Source: Branchiostoma floridae | Lineage: Eukaryota; Chordata; Leptocardii; Amphioxiformes; Branchiostomatidae | Length of the DNA: 62,000 bases | Direction of reading: 5' to 3' | NCBI RefSeq assembly: GCF_000003815.2 | Contig: NC_049988.1 | Location: 2,164,785-2,226,784 of the forward strand | Shown: piece by piece, positions 21,701-33,454 of the stretch | How the letters are laid out: every line of letters starts with the position of its first letter | How positions within the stretch are numbered: the stretch's first letter is position 1 | Notes under the pieces: model-generated | What the model was told of the DNA's origin: nothing | Database searches by the model: none | What the model saw: the letters and a program-made list of their open reading frames with translations, nothing else | Program-made: the position numbers and the translations under genes

Positions 21701-22400
21701 AAATTGAACGTACGCCGCCATTTTTTTTATTTCTACGCTAGCAGTAAAGTTTACGTTATAGCGGTTGTGACGGACCAAAATTAAATGAAATTCTTGATAA
21801 TATACGTCCGTTTTCTCATGACTTTCTGTATGCTCATGCAGCTTTTTGTTTTGTGTAATTACTAACAGGAAAGGAATCAACAACAGAGAATGTATAAGGT
21901 ACATAGCGGCAGTTAATTGTGCCGTGTTTGTTCGTGGCGGTATAGGGCACTCCCTCAAAACCACGCACCTGTTCTCCGTGCAATTCCGCGGTGTGTTACA
22001 ATTACGATATTACGTTTTAGCAGCACAAGAAAGACAAATAAGATACACAGAAGAAGTGGCAAATGTAAGCTGTACCAGTAACATGTAACTTGAGAAAATG
22101 ATGCTTTGATCATTTGTCAAATTTGTGTCGCTAGAGAAATCGTCGTAAATGTGGCGGTAATGTGGTAATGGATGTTATATAAATATATCAGCCTTCTCAA
22201 CAAACTCTACACAACTGAATGTTAAAGAATCTTCAAAACGCTATAAACACAATCCAAATCTAAAGGGGAAAATCCAATTTATTCCCCTTTTTTCGTCTTG
22301 AATCTTGAAATATAAAGACGACGAAAACTTGAAATCAAGCCTTTTAGACTGTTATATCAAAAATCAAAGACACAGAAACATTCAAAAAGAGAACTGTAGA
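21701..22400. other. no recognisable feature
   Basis: Open frames on both strands (for example 21846-22088) show no family motif. The stretch is AT-rich with a small inverted tract (AAAATCCAATTTATTCCCC). Confidence 0.4.
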
Positions 22401-22420
22401 GGCTTAGATTTCTGGGGTAA

Positions 22421-22773
22421 CGAGGGAACTCCCCTCGTGTGACTGCCACAAAATCAAAAGGACAGCCATTGAGACTAAGATTTCTGGGGTTAACGAGGGA
22501 ATTCCCCTCGCCTGACCGTTAACAACCACGACGCGAGGGGACTCCCCTCGTCAAATCCGCGGCAGGAGGTCCAGCATGAGGGGACTCCCCTCGTAGTCCT
22601 ACATAGGGGCACGCTGGCTGTCTTCAGGTCCTACACGAGGCAACTCCCCTCGCAAAGGCCGACACAAGGGGCACGCTGTCTCCAGTTCCAGCACGAGGGG
22701 ACTCCCCTCGCCAGTACTACATACTAGGGGCACGCTGGCTGTCTTCTTGTCCTACATCAGGGGGCTCCCCTCG
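22421..22773. repeat. cluster of seven GC-rich palindromes (CGAGGGGACTCCCCTCG)
   Basis: The 17-bp perfect or near-perfect palindrome occurs at 22421, 22494, 22534, 22577, 22636, 22694 and 22758. Several copies lie in an imperfect direct repeat of about 119 bp (CTACATA...GGGGCACGCTGGCTG at 22599 and 22718). Variation between copies mostly sits in the left arm. Confidence 0.88.
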
Positions 22774-22789
22774 CAAAGGCCGATGCAAG

Positions 22790-23430
22790 GGGCACTCTGT
22801 CTCCACGAGAGGACAGGTCCGACACCACAGTGGCGTTCCTCCACCAAGTCCGACACCAGGGGAAGTTCAACTTCAAGTCCGGAACTTTGGAGTTTCTCAC
22901 CCGACCTGACACATGGGGACTAGGGCCCGTCCTGACGTGAACAATGTGAGGTACATTAAACAGTTTTACTTATATAACACACCCACAGCAAAGAGAACTT
23001 TTGATCAGTGTATTATAGTCCATTACACTCAGGTCATCGGCAATAAGTTTGCAAGAAGAGTTCTATATTACATGTCATATATTCCAGACACTCCTATGAA
23101 TGGAAATAAATGAACCACTGCACGAAAACCCTAATTTCCAGGTGTTTTAAGGGACTTACACACCTGTGAAATGTTCTGTGTCCTGGCTGTTTACATGACT
23201 TTCTGACGGCGTGTAATGTCCTGTTTTTTTTTTTTCTTACATACCTGGACTCGCGCTTGTACAGGAATTTCTAGGACCCTTACACCAGACGTGTAGGGGA
23301 AATAGGCAGACAAAAGCCTGGCGGCGCCTATTTTCAAAGCCAAGCTTGGGTCGCGGGTTATTACTGTTTACCGGCAACTACTACCCCTGCAACCCAACCT
23401 GGGCTATGTTTGGACAATTAATAAGCAATG
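22790..23430. other. sequence left of the assembly gap, no recognised gene
   Basis: GC-richer sequence with CCGACACCA phrases continuing the palindrome region, then AT-rich DNA. The open frame 22913-23113 has no family motif. Confidence 0.4.
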
Positions 23431-23530
23431 NNNNNNNNNNNNNNNNNNNNNNNNNNNNNNNNNNNNNNNNNNNNNNNNNNNNNNNNNNNNNNNNNNNNNN
23501 NNNNNNNNNNNNNNNNNNNNNNNNNNNNNN
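23431..23530. other. assembly gap (100 N)
   Basis: Exactly 100 N, the usual placeholder for a gap of unknown size. The open frame spanning it is meaningless. Sequence order across it depends on the assembly. Confidence 0.99.
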
Positions 23531-24659
23531 TGGAATGCATTCTACATCTTCTGCTTTATCATCGCTATATCGCTTCTTCTGTAGCCCATTGAATTAGATG
23601 AAGGATGTCGATTGCCTTCCTCTGTACACTACGTGGGACCCACGATGGTTACTGCAATATGCCCAAGATCAGTTCGGTTTCAATAACACGAATGATTCCC
23701 AAGTGCAACACCCTTTACTATGATGTTAGTCAGGGATTATCATTGACACAAGTCATATAGATTATAGGAAACTGTAACTTGAAGGTCAGAAAGCCCTACA
23801 TTACAAGTATATCATATGCAAGTACATCAGAAGTTTATTTGCCAAACCTGTAACTGATGGATGCAAGCATGAATAACCATGCCAAGCCGGGTCAGTGACA
23901 TCTCGGAACTCCGTGAAGCCAATTGTTGTGAACTCGCTTTTGGCTCGAGACCGAATTGTCCGGTTGATGGCCACTATTATTTGGGAGAGAGATCCCGCTT
24001 GTGTAGACAGTCCCCAGCATTTTCAGGGCCTCCGAAACAAAAATGCAAAGAGCGGAGACTTTTGTGAATCAAAAAAAGTTAGCCAAACGCTGTGGCCACT
24101 GTAGTCTGAGTCCTGGTAGCCAAATTGTTATGACAATTTACGCAATGTTTTCACGAAAGCCGCGTACCGTACTCCCTTCTCCGTTTCCTGGGGTAGAACA
24201 AACGCGGGACCGTCCGCTGCCGCTGTGCTGGTCCTGGAGAACGCGGTTTCTAATGCTGTAGTGGGACACGGGCGACCCAGGGATGGGGATTTGCAATGTT
24301 CGCTCTTTAAACTGTCTTACTCCATCTCACTATGATGATCGCGCCCTAGTCAAAGATACGAAAGTCTTTTCTGCATAGACTTCCACTCCTCGTCGGCACC
24401 GGAGTTCTGGTTGATATGAATGGTACAAGTTTCGTATAATGATCACCGTAAGGAGGAAATTACAGACAGAAAACAGGAACAGCTAACCCTTTGTCTTACT
24501 TTAAAGCATTTATTTCAAAGATGTATTTAGGTTTCCTATATTTACTAAGTAGCAAGTAGTATCATGACATCAGGGCTGATATGTAAAGAAACGGCATCGT
24601 TTATGTCACTAGAATAAGAGCAAATCCGATACAAATAACAAATTCAAGAGGCAATGGAA
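23531..24659. other. no recognisable feature
   Basis: Small open frames (23879-24261) have no recognised motif and overlap in several frames. Nothing supports a gene. Confidence 0.4.
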
Positions 24660-24854
24660 TTAACAAATGCAAGGAAGTACGTATTCAAAAATTAGCTTGT
24701 TATCAAGCCCCTTTGTGAAACGGTAGGGACGTGGGCAGCTGTGCTGCTCCAAACAGTTACACACATCCCCCATGTAGTCCTTGACTGCAACCTTCCTGAA
24801 GAACTTGTCAACATCCTCTTGTGTACGTCCCACAAGCAAATATCCGACTTGCAC
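24660..24854 (-). CDS. exon of a transposase-like protein (GRTQEDVDKFF motif)
   Basis: Minus strand. After a possible acceptor (CCCAGTGCAG) the frame reads VQVGYLLVGRTQEDVDKFFR, then KVAVKDYMGDVCNCLEQHSC. The V-G-(Y/F)-L-x-x-G-(H/R)-T-x-E-D-(V/I)-D-x-(F/L)-F motif marks a family of mobile-element-derived invertebrate proteins with an RNase-H-like core, which I take to be DUF7869-like. A closely similar exon is at 56587 on the plus strand. It can join in phase 0 to the exon at 30048-30173, but the 5.2 kb between contains other coding pieces, so it may belong to a different copy. Confidence 0.55.
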   Translation of the reverse strand: MQVGYLLVGRTQEDVDKFFRKVAVKDYMGDVCNCLEQHSCPRPYRFTKGLDNKLIFEYVLPCIC

Positions 24855-25514
24855 CTGCACTGGGAATGAGGAAATACGCAGTGCTGTAAATGTTCTTTTC
24901 AAACAACACTCAAGACAAGGAATGGTAGAGACAATGGCTCAGGAATTGTGAATAGTATTACATGTACAGATCACAAATGTGTGCTCACCTCCTGGAATAT
25001 ACTTCTCAGCTCAAGTAATCCTAGAAAGGCAAACACGAACTGTTTCTTGCATTCCCTCCTATTGGAAAAAAATATATACTTTATGACTATCTATGTATGG
25101 TTGCTAGAACCTATTACTCTTCCATTTGGGCCAAACCTCTGGAGGCTGCCACTTATGCCGGGGCGGGGCAAACCTAGTTGATTCCTTTGATGAAAGGTGT
25201 TAGCGGGGTTATTCACACATCGGGCCAGTGAACACAGGCTGCGGTCGCCCCCTCTGACTTTCCTGTTCATGCGGACAGCGTGTTGATACGATAGCAACAT
25301 AACGTAGCTCCGTGGGAAATGAAACATTGTGTACCGTCATATGGTCAGACGGATGTGATGTCATGGTTACAATTTCTTCTAACACAGTAATGATAAAAAG
25401 AAAGCAAGTGCAACTGATGATTCGAAAATTGGAATCCAATCACCATAAGCAAGAGGGTTGCTAATAATGGTGAATGGGTATGTATGATTTGGTCTATTTA
25501 CGTTAAGTTTGTAA

Positions 25515-25620
25515 CTTTCCTCAATGTGGCCAGCAACACCGTACAGGTTAGGTTGCTGTCATGAGGCCGCCGCAGGTTGTCGATAAAGGCGTACCTTACT
25601 CCCAGTGTATGTACGAGAAC
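25515..25620 (-). pseudogene. fragment similar to the PHDSNLT exon of the same transposase-like family
   Basis: Minus strand frame: YAFIDNLRRPHDSNLTCTVL, then LATLRK. It corresponds to VDHMEYPHDTNLTLNFLTDI in the exon at 30285-30440. This shows that a second, diverged copy of the gene lies in this interval. Confidence 0.5.
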
Positions 25621-25869
25621 ACCGGTGATATGTGTTCTCAACTTCCACTTCTCTGGTTCCTATTGGGAAATGGTGTAAAGAGTTGTTATTGATTAAATGT
25701 GTACATATAAGTGTGTACAGAGATAGCTAGTCTATGTTCACACAGGTAGTTTGCGGTCCTCCACGCCACGTGTGATAACTTTTTCCTGTAACTGTAAGGT
25801 TCTTATTAAAACCTCTTATGAACCATTCAATTCTGAATGCCAACAACACGTTCATCAAGATGCTCGTCG

Positions 25870-26112
25870 TTCATCTTCCGGATGAAGTACCAGAGACGGA
25901 TGGGACCTTCCGATGATATTGTTTCAATGCATGGATATTCTTTTTTCGATGAGCTCTGGGCACAGTTCATGTTCATAGTTCAGCCATTGGTCTAGCTGCA
26001 GGAGCTCTCTGTCCTCTTGTGTCAACCGAATGTTGTTGATCGTAACCCATTCACCATTCTCCTCATTCTTTTCAGTTGTTACAGCATTCAAGTCAGACTC
26101 GATGTGTGCCAC
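25870..26112 (-). pseudogene. minus-strand coding remnant with frameshift, function unknown
   Basis: One frame reads NGEWVTINNIRLTQEDRELL, then QLDQWLNYEHELCPELIEK. It then slips in an A run at about 25942 into EYPCIETISSEGPIRLWYFI, then RKMNDEHLDERVV. The L-T-x-x-D-(R/L)-x-x-L...W-L-N spacing recalls the start of Ulp1-type cysteine proteases of some transposons, but no catalytic triad is visible. Family assignment is a guess. Confidence 0.35.
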
Positions 26113-26664
26113 TGTTCTCCATCTCTTTCCTTTGCTCCACAGTAGTATCCAGGCTCACATTGACCTGAAAGGTAGACCTCATCATTTCCGCATGATGGCC
26201 AACCAACCCTCTTTGATCCTCCCTCCGCCTTCCACTTTTGGAGCTTGGCCAATCGCCCAAACAGCAATAACCATGAGTGGGGAAAAAGTGGGGAAAAGCG
26301 ACTAGTTATCCTGCTAATGTAGGATGATTACGTTTGCCAGTAAAAACCTGTCCCTTCCATACCCGTTTTCTGGTTGAAAGGGAGAAACTTACCTGAAGCA
26401 AGTACCTAAATACATTCCCGTTGGATTTCTAGTACACTATGGCGACATATAGGAATGGGTTACTTCTCATAGCTTTTATTCTCGATAAGTGTTTCCACGT
26501 CAAAGGGAGGTCCGGTACTCGTTTACAGACGTATATACAGAATTCCTGAACCGTTCATTTCCGGTAAGTTTCGGCTGATAGGTCACATGTTTCTACGTTT
26601 TCTGATAGGATGTAAGTTGAATGTTATGGATGGTGGAGGTGTTGCCTGTTGGTGAAAACTTCAA

Positions 26665-26829
26665 GGCTTGTCCTCAAACAGGTCAGACACGTTCACGGTA
26701 GGACGGTTGTTGCTGTTGGTGAGCATCCAGTCAACATCGTCGCCAGACGGGTAACAGTCGCGGACAATGTTGAGAATCTCAGTGCTGTACACGTAGTAAT
26801 GGCCCGGAGCAGCGCGTCGAAGCCCCTGC
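26665..26829 (-). CDS. possible minus-strand exon, unknown family
   Basis: After an acceptor-like TGCAG the frame reads GLRRAAPGHYYVYSTEILNI, then VRDCYPSGDDVDWMLTNSNN, and ends VSDLFEDKP at a TGA. Codon use and a tidy C-terminus suggest coding sequence. No family recognised. Confidence 0.35.
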
Positions 26830-26869
26830 AAGTGACATATAAGTGTATACCCCAACATATATGTACATT

Positions 26870-28920
26870 CAAAAATGCTGATTCAGGAGTGTCATTGATG
26901 CAATGATTCTATCAAGAGCTAACTGTTAAAGCCACGAGGTCTGGCTCATGATACCAATGACAAATTTAATTTTTAATAATTTTGGCTTGAGCAGTAGTAA
27001 ACGAACGTACATGTGAACGAAAGACATAATTGGAATCTTCACATTTATTCATAGTGCCTTTCAGGTGTTTTGTGACATGAATAGCGAAACGTTAGTGTAA
27101 GTGTAACTGCATACATGCATCTTTAATGAGGACCAATCCATTTCTAAGATCTCTGATGCATGCTGCATGCCTACCTGCCAGGCTAGTGTGCTAGCTTTTA
27201 AGATTTTATACACTTAAGCAAGTTCAGCAGTACAATGTACAATGATGTAGTGTCACAACAATGGCTGTGACGTTTCAGAATTACAATGTACAATGATGTA
27301 ATTAATCTGTAATGTCTTACATGAGATTGCTGTGAAGTCACGTTTCGTCTCTGATAACTGTTAGGATATAATTCAGATTCACATGAGTTTTGAAGTTTTA
27401 ATGACATGTACATTGGCAGGACTGTGGTTGGGGCATTTTGTGCTTTAGAGCACTCAAAAAGCTTATAACGTCAATAATTTACACTAACGATACCATGGTA
27501 CTACCAAATTGCTGCAATTATAGTTAAAGACCAAACAGGTGTGCCCTGGGCAAAGTACTAAGGAAGTACTCCCTACTGTGACCATCCCAGCAGCTAGAGG
27601 GGTGAATTGACCCCTATGAATACATAAACTAATAAACATCCCAGACTGTCTACACACTTTTTTTCAAACAAAGGCAGGGACAGATTAGCATAAATTACTG
27701 GTCAAAAATTCAAATATTTTTCTCTACTGGTTTTCAGGGAAACACTATCAAACCCTGCAGAATGATCCAGATAGTTGTAACAAAGTTACATAATCGATGT
27801 CCTAATAACAGCAACTTTCAAATTTTGGGAAACCAACTTTGTGTTCAAATTCAAACTTTTAACTCTGCTCTGCCAACTTTGTATCGAAGTGCCTTTTTGT
27901 ATCTACAACACATATATATATATATATGATTGCAACTTGAAAATCTTCCTTTAATATAACTGAATTAGCTCTGATATTTTTATGTCTAGAAATATGGCTA
28001 ATAATGTGGTGTACCACTAGGGGCTATGTAGACTGTACATGTAACTGTCAGTTATGTCTCACAGTACCAGAGTAAGACAAGCCAGCATTTTCATTACTTT
28101 ATATTCTGGGTTAGGTAAAGCTTTATGTATAATCATCCTTCAATACCTTATGTAGTATCCTAATTTCAAAATTGAATTGAAAATAAACTTGTGTTGGTCA
28201 GCGGTCTCAGCCACCTTCCCCGATGTGAACTCCACCACAGTCAACAGAAGACTGAGCTCTGGTAGTTTACGTTAGCCGAATTTATTGGGTGGTTTTATAG
28301 TACGGGGTTGGTCTTTAAAAGAACTTTTTACAGCTTGTTGTGTGCTGAAAACCAACCAGAAACAACAGTTCAATCCTATCCGTGCTTCTACCGACTTCTT
28401 CTGTCAGTATTAAACGTAAAACCACCGATGAAACCACATCTCAGGTACCACATGGAGAAAATGGCGCAGACCTAAATTTTTGATATGCAGTTTTTGTACT
28501 ATTTTCTTTACAGTTAAACTTTATTCTCATTACAAATAAATGCACACTTAATTACCCGTTCAAGCGCTCCCGAGTTCAAGCCTCAACAGTGCTAGCATTG
28601 GAGTTATAGAGCGCGTTTCGCGCGAAAACTGGTCAGAAACCCGATCGGAAAACTCACCATTTACCCCGAAAAGCTTCTTATCCTTTTTGATTTCTGAATA
28701 GTTGGTCAGTGCTGATTTCTTAAAACTGGCAAAGGTTTCCTCTAAATCTTTGAATTATAGATTTCATATGTTGGCAACTGCGGTCCGACCACAGCAGGCG
28801 ATAGTTTCGCAGCCATGGTCGCTCTATCGTTCCCGAGGCACAGTGCACTGTATACCCTGGGAACGAGGTCACGAGTCAGAGGTCACGGGTATTTAAACCT
28901 GAGAAGGATACAATCTATCA
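26870..28920. other. gene-poor AT-rich stretch
   Basis: Two near-identical TACAATGTACAATGATGTA phrases occur at about 27230 and 27283. There is a (TA)n tract near 27910. No gene-like frame was found. Confidence 0.45.
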
Positions 28921-29031
28921 TTGACCTTGCCGTAAGTCCCTCTTCTTTACTCACCTGGCCTGGTACATGGTAGAAAGGTAGGGGCGGTAGTGGTTGCAGT
29001 TCGTTTTGGTCCGTGCCTTGTACTGGTGCTG

Positions 29032-29590
29032 CTAACTCTTCATGTGAGGACGAAACTGACTCATCAGACCTCCTTCTTCAAGACATTCAAATGAGAAACA
29101 AGTACTTGTCTGGAGCATTTTATGTACATGGTTGCCAATGAACGATTTGCCATGGTACTCCTGCATGCGGACTTTAAAATCTTTCACTCGTTTCAGTGTA
29201 GGCGCCATCTGTGTCAAGGGGCCCTTCCTGGTCTTCACTGATGCTTTTTTTCCTGACAGCATCAGCCTTTGCCCTCTGAGTGAACGAGAATTGAATATGG
29301 GATTGGCAGTGCATGACCAGTTATAATCATTTAGGAGTTAGAATATAGCTGTCACAGTTGAATAGTTTGCATGTTGTACCTACCACTGGGACAGGACCTG
29401 AACCATACTGCAGGCCTCGTTGAAGACGACTTCTGCCATGGAGTCCTCCACGCCATCTCAGTAGGCCAGCCAGGCCAGCTGACTCTCCTGCTCTTCTATC
29501 TGATCTTCAAGGTCATCTGCTTCATCTTCCAAAGCTCGCCCCTTATTAACGAAGCCTCCACACTTAAAGTTTACATGTTAATTATTTGAC
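29032..29590 (-). pseudogene. minus-strand coding remnants, mobile-element-derived
   Basis: Two pieces read in minus orientation. The first, about 29390-29560, encodes ALEDEADDLEDQIEEQESQL, then AWLAY, a TGA, and GVEDSMAEVVFNEACSMVQV. The second, about 29100-29230, encodes KRVKDFKVRMQEYHGKSFIG, then NHVHKMLQ. The YHG-x-S-F-x-GNH phrase resembles a motif seen in uncharacterised invertebrate mobile-element proteins. The in-frame TGA marks the first piece as broken. They lie inside the interval between the transposase-like exons at 30 kb and 24.8 kb. Confidence 0.4.
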
Positions 29591-30047
29591 GTTCGTTCAT
29601 AACGTGATAAAATTTAAATGCTGGAAATCTTGATATATCTAGAATATCTCTAAATACAACATTTATAGAGACTATAGGGAAAGCAGATCGTCAACAGTAT
29701 CAAATCCATTGACACTGTTGAAAAATTATTGACATTACAAAACACTGGATGTACTGCACTGGCACAAGCCCTGTGTACGCAAGATTGCTAACAATATAAC
29801 GGGATAAAAGATACCGATTACATTGTACCACTTGCAGTATACTACTGCATTGCAGCTGAAAGCTATAGTTATCCTATAGCCATATGACGTTGCGAGAAAA
29901 TTGTGGCTTGCTAAAGCAAAGTCCTGGTATAAAGACTTTAAGCACAAAGTCCTTATCTACAGCTGTGACCATTGATTAGTTTAGACAAACTAGAGTGAAC
30001 GTGATCAAGCCATTCAGAGAAAAGGAAGCACAACACATAAAACATAC

Positions 30048-30173
30048 CATCTTCACAATGTTCAGGTGTACGAGAGCACAGCAATATGCCAGGATCCATC
30101 TGTTCTTACATTCACCAGCTTTGTTGTCCATCTGGATATAAAGAACAGGGGGAAGATGTCCTCCCCTCTCAAA
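30048..30173 (-). CDS. transposase-like exon with QMDN...ECKNR motif
   Basis: Minus strand, with acceptor ATGCAAG and donor ATG|GTATGT. It encodes FERGGHLPPVLYIQMDNKAG, then ECKNRWILAYCCALVHLNIVKM, exactly 42 codons in phase 0. The (L/Q)-x-(L/M)-D-N-x-x-x-(E)-x-K-N-(R/K) motif supplies an acidic residue of an RNase-H-like core. The plus-strand exon at 56041-56163 is its counterpart with the same boundaries. Confidence 0.65.
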
Positions 30174-30284
30174 CTTGCATTACTTACTTGATACGAATAA
30201 AAGAACAACAAAAAAATGGCTTTGACAATTAAAATCTGTCAGGAGTCACTGATTTAATAGTCCACTATTGGTAACGTAACTTAC

Positions 30285-30440
30285 CTCTGCAGCCTCAACG
30301 AGAATGTCCGTCAGGAAGTTAAGTGTCAGGTTGGTATCGTGGGGATATTCCATGTGGTCCACCCTTGCATAGCACTTTTTGTCCCCATGAGAGAGTGCCC
30401 CTGTGACTTGTGTCTTCAACCGCCACAAGCCGTGGTCATC
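30285..30440 (-). CDS. transposase-like exon (DDHGLW...PHDTNLT)
   Basis: Minus strand, with acceptor TATTACAG and donor GCAGAG|GTAAGT. It encodes DDHGLWRLKTQVTGALSHGD, then KKCYARVDHMEYPHDTNLTL, 52 codons in phase 0 with no stop. It joins in frame with the exons on both sides (30821-30911 and 30048-30173). Confidence 0.65.
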
Positions 30441-30820
30441 CTGTAATACAAAATTGACTAATTGTCTAATAGGCATAAAGCTGAAGACAATGGCAACAAT
30501 GCCAACTTATTTACAACAAAAGATTTTGCCTTGATTAATTTCATGATGTTATTTGCAGTCCCACTTTTGTAGGCTGTGCGTAGTGTGGCAGCAAGGTTGC
30601 ATCCTACAAAAAAGAGGTCTTCAATTGGTCAAATGTAAATCTATTGGATTCCAACCAGTCAAAACTAAAAATTGTTTGGGTCTCAGTCAGCAGTGTAGCA
30701 GTTCACATAACATATTTTATATGATATTGATTGCTTGTTAAAGTTTTTACAAGTTATGAATGATGATATTGCATGTCTTGTAAACTGAAGGTTACAAATG
30801 TCTGAAAGCATTAATCTTAC

Positions 30821-30911
30821 CTGGTCCATGCCATCTATTATCAACGACATGTATTGACTCGGATTTCTTCGGGCTTTTCGTGAATGCTTGTAGTACTTCA
30901 TCCTCTGAAGC
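30821..30911 (-). CDS. transposase-like exon with IDGMDQ motif
   Basis: Minus strand, with acceptor ATATTCAG and donor GACCAG|GTAAGA. It encodes LQRMKYYKHSRKARRNPSQY, then MSLIIDGMDQ. The NP-x-x-(Y)-x-S-(L/I)-I-I-D-G-M-D-Q phrase is a conserved hallmark of the family and carries a likely first acidic residue of the core. Upstream exons were not identified. Together with the next two exons this forms an uninterrupted 122-residue frame, so this copy could be a recently intact gene. Confidence 0.62.
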
Positions 30912-31539
30912 CTGAATATTCAAGTTAAAAGATATATCTGATACAAAGACAATGCCATAATGGTGTATGTTTGATCAGTCAATTTTTGTGAAATGTTTTT
31001 AAGACAAAGTGAAGATACATGTAAGTGTGTCATGTTTGTGGAGAATTGTGGATAGTTTGGACAAGAGCCTCATTTCTTATGCCAATTAGCTTTAGAGAGG
31101 TCAGGTATACTGTAAGTAGTTGTTACACATGTAGACCTTACGAAAGCCGTTGTACTTTTGTCGTGTCAATAAAGGTTTCTTTCTATAAAAAAAAGTGTTG
31201 CATGTAGAAGCCTTAACTTCACCACTGCCACAAGCATCTCAGCCAATGGCACAGGTGGTGTGGTGGGCCCCTTGAACACTTGAGGAAATACTGCAGTTTT
31301 TTTTTCAGCTATCATGAGCGCTCATCTTTAAACGCGTTCGAGCGTGCGAAGCCCGCGTGATGACAACTGGATTGTTTTGGACCACGACACTGGCACGAGG
31401 AGATCGGGTGGGGAGAACTGGATCGATTGTCGGGAGAGATTCTTGTCTACGGAGAAGTCTGACTTAGACTTTGGGACGGGATTAGATTTGCGGAACAGGG
31501 TGAATAACGCAAGGGAGAAGGCGGACCGCCGTAGGTCAT

Positions 31540-31812
31540 TCAGGACCACAGTCCACTACCATGTCCGTCATGTCGTCTATCTATGGCTATTTCAAGTTCA
31601 GTTTTCCCCCTGGGACTAAACATTCTAATGACTGCTTTTGCACCAGCACTCATTTTCTTGATACGGAGCTGGGTTAAACCGCTACGGCCATTGAGATGCG
31701 GTTTTGAGTCAACCAGGATGTGATTTTTTCTGTAGTTTCGAATGGCATGGTTTGCACATTCCACCTTTTTCACACGTCTGCCGTAGGGTACCTCTTTAAT
31801 TATCTTCGCCAT
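31540..31812 (-). pseudogene. Mutator-like transposase domain fragment
   Basis: Minus strand: AKIIKEVPYGRRVKKVECAN, then HAIRNYRKNHILVDSKPHLN, then GRSGLTQLRIKKMSAGAKAVI. The sequence V-P-Y-G-R-x-V-x-K-(I/V)-E-C-x-N-H-x-x-(R)-N is characteristic of the Mutator-like transposase domain of arthropod and other invertebrate elements. Only this segment is present. An adjacent minus-strand frame at 31328-31549 (PVSWSKTIQLSSRG) may be debris from another element. Confidence 0.65.
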
Positions 31813-32345
31813 TGTATGTAGAATCCCATCGCTAATTAGCCCTACGTATCTTTGTTTTTTTCACATCCTTGCCAGAATATTTGATCGCCTCAACAAGCTT
31901 TCGCTTTAAGGTTTCTTTTCTCTTCTTGACTCCGCGGGGTTTTAGCTGGCTTACCGGTTTCTTTGACCCCGTCCTGTGCTGATTCTTACTTGCCTGTTGG
32001 ACTTGACTTTGTTCTTTTTTTACTTGACCCTCATCTATTTCGACTTGACCTTGTCCTTATCAGAAACATGTTGGGTGGCCCTGTCCTAGGACCACCAATA
32101 GTTATCTTCCTATTTTCTCACATTGCGGCATCCATATGTGCTTCTAATACTACCATCATATGCTCAGTGGATGGATAACTTTCACACAACAGTGAAAAGG
32201 CAAAAGTGAAACGATTGTATAACATCTTAAAATAACATGCATGCACATAAACTTGAAAGGACATTATTTCAAATTAATCAAATCAAGTTAATACCTTGAA
32301 CTATATATCGGGCTAGTGGCCAATTTCTAAAACAGTTACAAAAGC

Positions 32346-32558
32346 AAAGAAGTCATTCTAAAAGGAATAAATGAATATCCGAATGAAAGTGTTAGAGATA
32401 CAGTCCAAAACATCATTTCCCCGATACTGAGACCAGGTACAAAGATACTTAAGGCTACCCGTGTTGTTAAGAAATCTGATATATCATCTACCCGTCCTGT
32501 TCTTGTTCGATTTAAGAAGTATACTGATAAAATGAACATTATATATCAGACACTCTGA
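32346..32558 (+). pseudogene. L1-ORF1-like (Transposase_22 type) fragment
   Basis: Plus strand frame: KEVILKGINEYPNESVRDTV, then QNIISPILRPGTKILKATRV, then a RPVLVRFKKYTDKMNIIYQ ending at TGA. It follows the ORF1p pattern of G-I-x-E...E, then an (I/L)-x-x-A-x-R-V stretch, then RP-(V)-x-V-(R/K)-F. No reverse transcriptase follows within the next kilobase. This is a detached piece. Confidence 0.6.
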
Positions 32559-33454
32559 GAAATAAGAACGTAACACTACAGCAACCAAATATTTTTACTG
32601 CTATAACTACTGTTTAAATATATTCTTATTGATTAGTGTTCCTAGAAGTTCTGTCAATGCTGCTGTATTGGGCTAGCTAGGTATGTTTCCACTGTATATA
32701 GACACCCAGACCCAACTCATTAAATATCGGCTTAGATTATACAATATGAATAACATGAATGGATTACACATGTACAAGATATACTATGCAGGCGCCTAAA
32801 GGACACATTTCTTTCGAACTGGAGACAAAAGATAAGAAACTGGCAACATATTCGAAAATTAAGACAACCTTCGCTCTAGAACACTATCTTTTATCAATTC
32901 GTGCGGCCGCAGCGTGAAGTGGTTGCTCGAACAAACGCTCCAAGAACGCCAGAATCGCCATTTGTCGCTGAAATTCAGTCCAGTCGTCGTTCTGAAATTC
33001 ATAATATATAAGTTTATAGAAAACGTTCCACGGAACTCTAGTATGTACATCTCCTTATAGTATGGTGGCCGATTTGAGATCAGACAAAACTAGATGAACT
33101 GTCCCCGTCCTATTGTCACTTACGGCATGTTCCCACAGCCTACTCCTTCTCTGCTCTTGGAAGTCCCATTGTGTCTTCAGACGCTACGGTGTCATCACCT
33201 TTCATGCAAAGATGGGCAACGTACAATAAATAATTGTTTATTGCGTTACGAATAGTGACAGTGCAGTTCTTACTGTGAAATCCACGTGTGCCCCACGTTC
33301 CATCTGCTTGTGTCACAGCTCACTTGGCGCTTCCAAGCTCCTCTGCAGGAAAATTTCTATCTCCGTTTTGGCGGCTTCACAGTGCTCGTTACACAGTAGA
33401 AATAGGAGATAAATCGTGTAGTACGTAAGTCCACCCAATTAGCACATTATGTAA

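Noticed and set aside
22421-22773. Palindrome cluster as a CRISPR array
   Set aside because: Spacing and repeat content vary, the repeat is a pure palindrome without unique spacers, and the genome is eukaryotic.
23346-23597. 83-codon ORF spanning the N gap
   Set aside because: Consists largely of unknown bases.
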